Positions 5,829 to 8,962 of a stretch of 8,962 nt of DNA are shown here, one piece after another. The DNA comes from UBA668 sp031413415 (GTDB lineage Bacteria > Actinomycetota > Acidimicrobiia > Acidimicrobiales > Ilumatobacteraceae). The stretch covers positions 1 to 8,962 of the forward strand of contig JANOET010000188.1 in assembly GCA_031413415.1 (NCBI GenBank). The letters are read 5' to 3'. Below the pieces are notes generated by a model. That model made no database searches, was not told the DNA's origin, and saw nothing but the letters and a program-made list of their open reading frames with translations. Positions within the stretch are counted from its first letter, which is position 1; every line of letters begins with the position of its first letter. The translations under genes were made by a program, and so were the position numbers.

Positions 5829-6314
5829 CTAGGGAAGGTCGGCGATGCGTCGGACGACGCGATCGGCGAGGGGCCGCGGCAGCTCGAGCGTGCGCAGGAG
5901 CAGCTCGCTGGTGCGCCTGACCCGCTCGCTCGCGGGGGCCTGCATGAACTCGCGCAGGTCGACGACGACCGCGTCGACTTCGTGCTCGCCCTGGAAGACC
6001 TTCACGCCCTCATCGCTGATCTCGACCAGCACCGGCGATGTCGAGTTGCCGCGAGGTGCGGCGCTGCGCGCAACGGCCGGCCGAGGCCCGCGCCGGCGCG
6101 GCGTGGGAGCCGTGGTGGAGGACATGTCGGTGCTGAGCACACGGTCGAGTTCGACGAGCCACTCGTAGGGGGGAACTCGAGAGCCTTGCTCCCACTTCGC
6201 GACCAACGAGGCGCCGATGCCGATCTGCTCACCGAGCTGGCGCTGCGTCCACGAGTGCAGCTGCCGTGCGTCGGCGATCTGTCTCCCGATGGTGCGCACT
6301 TGTGTGGTTTCCAT
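5829..6314 (-). CDS. XRE-family helix-turn-helix regulator
   Basis: This encodes 161 residues. An N-terminal XRE/Cro-type DNA-binding domain spans about residues 8-62, with RTIGRQIADARQLHSWTQRQLGEQIGIGASLVAKWEQGSRVPP showing the usual TQxxLgexiGi...vakwEqG pattern. A basic, Pro-rich linker (about 66-90) follows, then a C-terminal domain beginning SPVLVEISDEGVKVF that I cannot assign. It ends in a helical Arg-rich segment (LADRVVRRIADLP). ATG 6314 was chosen because the HTH begins just after it. A longer frame reaching 6413 would add a Pro/Ser-rich tail unlike a folded domain. There is no Shine-Dalgarno sequence, and TATTGT ends six bases before the ATG, so the message may be leaderless. It may be transcribed separately from the response-regulator gene upstream. 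The target is unknown. Confidence 0.85.
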   Translation of the reverse strand: METTQVRTIGRQIADARQLHSWTQRQLGEQIGIGASLVAKWEQGSRVPPYEWLVELDRVLSTDMSSTTAPTPRRRGPRPAVARSAAPRGNSTSPVLVEISDEGVKVFQGEHEVDAVVVDLREFMQAPASERVRRTSELLLRTLELPRPLADRVVRRIADLP

Positions 6315-6320
6315 GCTGTC

Positions 6321-6326
6321 ACAATA
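6321..6326 (-). promoter_or_regulatory. -10 element of a probable leaderless promoter for the XRE gene
   Basis: On the minus strand TATTGT occupies -12 to -7 when the A of the start codon (6314) is taken as +1, exactly the geometry of leaderless actinobacterial transcripts (TANNNT, six bases, ATG). No good -35 is found 16-18 bases upstream (CTCCCG at a 17-base spacing). Confidence 0.5.
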
Positions 6327-6377
6327 GCCGTTGCTCGACGCGCCGGGAGACGGAGCGGGGGATTCTCGGCAGCCCTC

Positions 6378-6397
6378 GGTCGTAGGACGTTCGAACG
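6378..6397 (-). promoter_or_regulatory. Candidate operator upstream of the XRE gene
   Basis: On the minus strand CGTCCTACGACC (6389-6378) matches the two strong sites of the oxidase leader (GGTCCTAGGACC, GGTCCTATGACC) in the shared core GTCCTAnGACC. It is centred about 70 bases before the presumed transcription start. Next to it, overlapping by two bases, is a perfect 10-bp palindrome CGTTCGAACG (6388-6397). This is consistent with autoregulation or shared control with the oxidase operon, but rests on one match. Confidence 0.4.
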
Positions 6398-6413
6398 ATG
6401 GTTGGGGGACCAC

Positions 6414-7388
6414 TCAGTCGAGTGGCATGGTCGCGGGGACACACACAGCCAGAAACGCTTCAGCAAGGTCCAGATCCAGGTGTTCGCCCGCGCCGAGGAC
6501 CGCGGCAACGCCTGCGGCGGGGTCGAAGGTGATCGTTTGCGCGGCAGCGTGGAAGGTGTGACAGACCGCGGTCAACTGCGCCGACAGTCGCTGGATCTGT
6601 CGATCGAACGAGCCCCCTGGAGCTCGAAACTGTGCGGCAGCGGCGGCCAGGACATGACGGTCGGCCAGGATCATCTCGGACGCAACCGCGCACTGCGCGC
6701 CCGCAGCGGGTTCATCACGGACGAGCGCCTCGAGATCGCGATCGCTCAGCGTCAGTGCGCCGATCTCGTGGCACGACGCGGCGTGCCCGAGGTGCTCGGC
6801 GACGTCGTCGAGATGCACCGCGACGGCCAGTTGGTGCACCGAGCGCGACACCCGGCGGGCGCGAGTGCCCATGGCCCGTGAGCGCAGCGAAAGACTCGAC
6901 ACCAGCATCTCGACCGCCACGACATGATTCAGCTCGAGCTCCTCACTCAGCTCCGCCAGTTCGAGGGCCAGGCTCTGGGCCAACACGTCGGCGGCTCGCA
7001 GGTGATCGTGGGTCCGCAGCGTCCGTTGCGCACGCACGCCCAGTTCGAGCAGGTTGAACGGCTTCGTCACCAGGTCGTCGGCGCCCAACTCGAGCGCTCG
7101 TACCCGCCGCTCGGGGTCGGCGTCGGCGGTGACGACCAGGATGGGAACGGTCGCGCCGGTGCTGCGAAGGAACTGGAGGATCGCCAGCCCGTCACCGTCG
7201 GGCAAGCCGAGGTCGAGCACGAGCAACTCGGGTGTCCACGCGGCGAGTTGCTCGCTGGCCTCGCGTGCGGTCGACGCGATCCGGATCTCGGCGAAGCCGC
7301 TCCCGGCGAGCGCTTCGCGCACGAGGAAGGCTTGCACCGGGTCGTCTTCGACCACCAGCACTCGGGGACCCGACACATCCTTGCTCAT
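6414..7388 (-). CDS. Response regulator with degenerate HD-GYP output domain
   Basis: This encodes 324 residues. Residues 7-125 form a receiver domain with the acidic pair D15-D16, phospho-acceptor D59 (LVLDLGLPDGDG), T87 and K109 (TKPF). All phosphorylation residues are present. A helical linker follows. From about residue 155 the sequence tracks the HD-GYP phosphodiesterase fold (VEMLVSSLSLRSR.., GTRARRVSRSVHQLAVAVHL, ..CHEIGALTLSDRDLEAL..) through to the C-terminal LGAGEHLDLDLAEAFL. The metal-binding residues are lost: HD is HE (207-208), the early histidine of the GHxxRV segment is missing, and the HHExxDGxGYP motif is replaced by AAAAAQFRAPGGSFD. It is therefore probably unable to hydrolyse cyclic di-GMP and may act as a binding or signalling module. 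ATG 7388 is preferred. A GTG at 7397 is equally in frame. Neither has a clear ribosome-binding site. No sensor kinase gene is in the window. Confidence 0.85.
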   Translation of the reverse strand: MSKDVSGPRVLVVEDDPVQAFLVREALAGSGFAEIRIASTAREASEQLAAWTPELLVLDLGLPDGDGLAILQFLRSTGATVPILVVTADADPERRVRALELGADDLVTKPFNLLELGVRAQRTLRTHDHLRAADVLAQSLALELAELSEELELNHVVAVEMLVSSLSLRSRAMGTRARRVSRSVHQLAVAVHLDDVAEHLGHAASCHEIGALTLSDRDLEALVRDEPAAGAQCAVASEMILADRHVLAAAAAQFRAPGGSFDRQIQRLSAQLTAVCHTFHAAAQTITFDPAAGVAAVLGAGEHLDLDLAEAFLAVCVPATMPLD

Positions 7389-7420
7389 ATCAGCCACATC
7401 GTGTCACGCTCGACGCTCGC

Positions 7421-7426
7421 TAGCCT
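7421..7426 (+). promoter_or_regulatory. Possible -10 element of a leaderless larE promoter
   Basis: TAGCCT fits TANNNT and ends seven bases before the GTG start of larE, which has no Shine-Dalgarno sequence. Only 45 bases separate this start from the divergent response-regulator start, so both promoters must overlap here. No convincing -35 is seen. Confidence 0.35.
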
Positions 7427-7433
7427 CCCTCCC

Positions 7434-8234
7434 GTGACGGTCGACGCTGTGCTGCAGGCGAAACTCGAGGCGCTCGATGCCGAGCTTCGCCGCATCGCGC
7501 GAGTGGTGGTGGCGTTCAGTGGTGGCGCCGACAGTTCGTTCCTCGCGGCCATGTCGCATCGCGCGCTGGGCCATGACGCGCACGCCGTGACCGCGGTGTC
7601 GCCGTCACTCGCCGGCGACGAGGAAGCCGACTGCCGGGCGCTCGCGGCCGAGTGGGGTCTGCGCTGGACGCCGCTCGTGACGCACGAGATGGAACGTGCG
7701 GCATACCGAGTGAACGACACCGATCGCTGTTTCCACTGCAAGGCGGAACTGATGGATGTCGTCGGACCTGTGGCCGCCGCCGAATCGGCCACCGTGGTGC
7801 TGGGCGTGAATGTCGACGATCTCGGTGACCACCGGCCCGGACAGAAGGCGGCGGCCGAGGCCGGCGCCGAGTTCCCGCTCGTGACCGCCGGGTTCACCAA
7901 GGACGACGTGCGCGCCGCATCACGAGCGCTCGGGCTGCGCACGTGGGACAAGCCGGCCATGGCGTGCCTGGCCAGCCGTGTCCCCTACGGCACCGAGGTG
8001 TCGGTCGGGCTACTCAGCCAACTCGATCGGGCCGAGGCTGCGCTGCGCCGCCTCGGCTTCCGCCAGGTTCGGGTGCGGCACTACGACGACACCGCGCGCC
8101 TCGAGTTCCCACTCGACGATCTGGCCGCCGTGCTCGCCCAGCGCGATCAGGTGGTGCAGGCCGTCCGCGGCCAGGGCTACCGCTACGTCACCCTCGACCT
8201 CGAAGGCTTCCGATCAGGAAACCTCAACGGCTGA
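7434..8234 (+). CDS. larE: LarE, ATP-dependent sulfur transferase of nickel-pincer cofactor synthesis
   Basis: This encodes 266 residues. LarE adenylates the pyridinium dicarboxylate mononucleotide made by LarB and inserts sulfur. LarC then adds nickel to give the cofactor of lactate racemase and related LarA enzymes. The PP-loop AFSGGADSS (27-35) is at the expected place for ATP binding. WDKPAMACLASRVPYG (171-186) carries Cys178, in the position of the sacrificial cysteine of the Lactobacillus enzyme. A further pair, RCFHCK (Cys99, Cys102), is also present. Three cysteines in this arrangement recall the LarE enzymes reported to bind a [4Fe-4S] cluster, which would make this form catalytic rather than sacrificial (from memory, not verified). 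GTG 7434 gives the normal LarE N-terminus, and a longer upstream frame antisense to the response regulator is rejected. larB, larC and larA are not in the window. Confidence 0.93.
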   Translation: MTVDAVLQAKLEALDAELRRIARVVVAFSGGADSSFLAAMSHRALGHDAHAVTAVSPSLAGDEEADCRALAAEWGLRWTPLVTHEMERAAYRVNDTDRCFHCKAELMDVVGPVAAAESATVVLGVNVDDLGDHRPGQKAAAEAGAEFPLVTAGFTKDDVRAASRALGLRTWDKPAMACLASRVPYGTEVSVGLLSQLDRAEAALRRLGFRQVRVRHYDDTARLEFPLDDLAAVLAQRDQVVQAVRGQGYRYVTLDLEGFRSGNLNG

Positions 8235-8238
8235 CGAA

Positions 8239-8244
8239 TAGGGT
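8239..8244 (+). promoter_or_regulatory. Possible -10 element before the LLM oxidoreductase gene
   Basis: TAGGGT fits TANNNT and ends eight bases before ATG 8253. No Shine-Dalgarno sequence precedes the gene. The 18-base gap after larE also allows simple co-transcription, so this element is weakly supported. Confidence 0.25.
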
Positions 8245-8252
8245 CTGGCGCC

Positions 8253-8962
8253 ATGAAGCTCTCCATGGCCATCAACTACTCCGGCGGTTTCAAGGAGGCG
8301 GCGCACCGCGTCGTCGAACTCGAGAAGGCCGGCCTCGACGTCGTGTGGATCGCCGAGGCGTACAGCTTCGATGCGATCAGTCAGGTCGGCTATCTGGCCG
8401 CAATCACCGAGCGGGTCGAGATCGCCACGGGCATTCTCAACGTGTACTCGCGTACCGCAGCACTGATGGCCATGACCGCGGCGGGCTGCGACTACGTCAG
8501 CGACGGCCGGTTCATCCTCGGCCTGGGCGCGTCGGGTCCGCAGGTCGTCGAGGGCTTCCACGGCGTGCCGTACGAGAAGCCCATGGTCCGCATCAAGGAG
8601 TACATCGAGAGCTGCCGCCAGATCTGGGCGCGTGAGCAGAAGTTCGAATTCCACGGGCAGACCGTGAACGTGCCCCTGCCCGAGGGTCTCGGTACCGGTC
8701 TCGGCAAGCCGCTGAAGCTGATCAACCACCCGATCCGCAAGGACATCCCCATCTGGTGGGCCAGCCTCATGGGCCTCAGCGTCACCGCCACGGCGCAGCA
8801 CGCCGACGGCTGGTTGCCGATCTTCTTCGATCCCGAGAAGTTCCATACGGTATGGGGTGACGATCTCAAGGCCGGCCAGGCCGAGCGTGATCCGGAACTC
8901 GGCCAACTCCAGATCTCCGCAGGTGGCATGGTGGCCATCGGCGAAGAACTCACGGGCGATGC
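8253..8962 (+). CDS. LLM-class F420-dependent oxidoreductase (Rv3520c-like), 3' end outside window
   Basis: At least 236 residues are visible and the frame is still open at the window end. The luciferase-like TIM-barrel family is recognised from the start MKLSMAINYSGG, GLDVVWIAEAYSFDA (28-42), VEIATGILNVYSRTAALMAM (55-74), SDGRFILGLGASGPQVVEGF (82-101), LPEGLGTGLGKPLKL and HADGWLPIFFDPEKF. This run is characteristic of the mycobacterial Rv3520c-type group, which uses the deazaflavin F420 rather than FMN. Substrates of this group are mostly unknown. ATG 8253 gives the standard family N-terminus. The gene follows larE after 18 bases on the same strand, and a shared function with LarE is not evident. 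Its presence implies that the organism makes F420, in keeping with an actinomycete. Confidence 0.9.
   Translation, partial: MKLSMAINYSGGFKEAAHRVVELEKAGLDVVWIAEAYSFDAISQVGYLAAITERVEIATGILNVYSRTAALMAMTAAGCDYVSDGRFILGLGASGPQVVEGFHGVPYEKPMVRIKEYIESCRQIWAREQKFEFHGQTVNVPLPEGLGTGLGKPLKLINHPIRKDIPIWWASLMGLSVTATAQHADGWLPIFFDPEKFHTVWGDDLKAGQAERDPELGQLQISAGGMVAIGEELTGD

Noticed and set aside
6388..6397. CGTTCGAACG as an SOS (LexA) box
   Set aside because: Actinobacterial LexA boxes have CGAAC, four bases, then GTTCG. Here the halves are in the opposite order without a spacer.
5982..7433. Plus-strand frames opposite the XRE and response-regulator genes, including an upstream extension of larE
   Set aside because: The minus-strand proteins carry clear domains. 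LarE has its normal N-terminus when started at GTG 7434.
1..8962. tRNA, rRNA, CRISPR arrays, insertion sequences or phage genes
   Set aside because: I saw no cloverleaf, regularly spaced identical repeats, transposase or integrase motifs, or terminal inverted repeats with target duplications.

Overview
The window looks like a chromosomal segment of a high-GC actinomycete, most likely an Acidimicrobiia (Ilumatobacter-like) aquatic lineage. The support is the strongly GC-biased third codon positions, an F420-type luciferase-like oxidoreductase, a DMSP-demethylase-like enzyme, an actinobacterial-type short signal peptidase I, and several genes without a Shine-Dalgarno sequence that carry a TANNNT element 6-8 nt before the start codon. 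The lineage is inferred, not proven.

Layout. (1) Positions 1-1727, plus strand: the 3' part of a DUF1326 gene that shares one base with a 374-residue DmdA-like aminomethyltransferase-fold protein, so the pair is probably translationally coupled. (2) Positions 1735-2394, minus strand: a seven-helix DUF4203/TMEM198-like membrane protein, convergent with the first pair. (3) Positions 2395-2910: about 500 bases without a credible gene. They hold imperfect repeats and inverted repeats (2537-2623), then a regular array of GTCCTA elements (2761-2832) that runs into a candidate promoter (2832-2860). (4) Positions 2911-5789, plus strand: a compact overlapping series made of a possible 30-codon leader peptide, a Tat-exported three-domain multicopper oxidase, a five-helix membrane protein and a type I signal peptidase. 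A perfect 20-bp inverted repeat starts four bases after the oxidase stop and lies inside the first codons of the membrane-protein gene. (5) Positions 5829-7388, minus strand: a small XRE-type regulator, apparently leaderless, and upstream of it a response regulator whose output domain is an HD-GYP fold without its metal-binding residues. (6) Positions 7434-8962, plus strand: larE (sulfur transferase of nickel-pincer cofactor synthesis) and the 5' part of an F420-dependent LLM-class oxidoreductase of the Rv3520c type.

How the parts may work together. The most distinctive unit is the oxidase / membrane protein / signal peptidase series with its elaborate leader. The motif GTCCTAnGACC occurs twice in the oxidase leader and once upstream of the XRE-type regulator gene, and I saw no other copy. 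This suggests, without proving it, that this regulator or a shared factor controls both. The DUF1326-DmdA pair points to a methyl- or sulfur-compound role for an uncharacterised cysteine-rich family.
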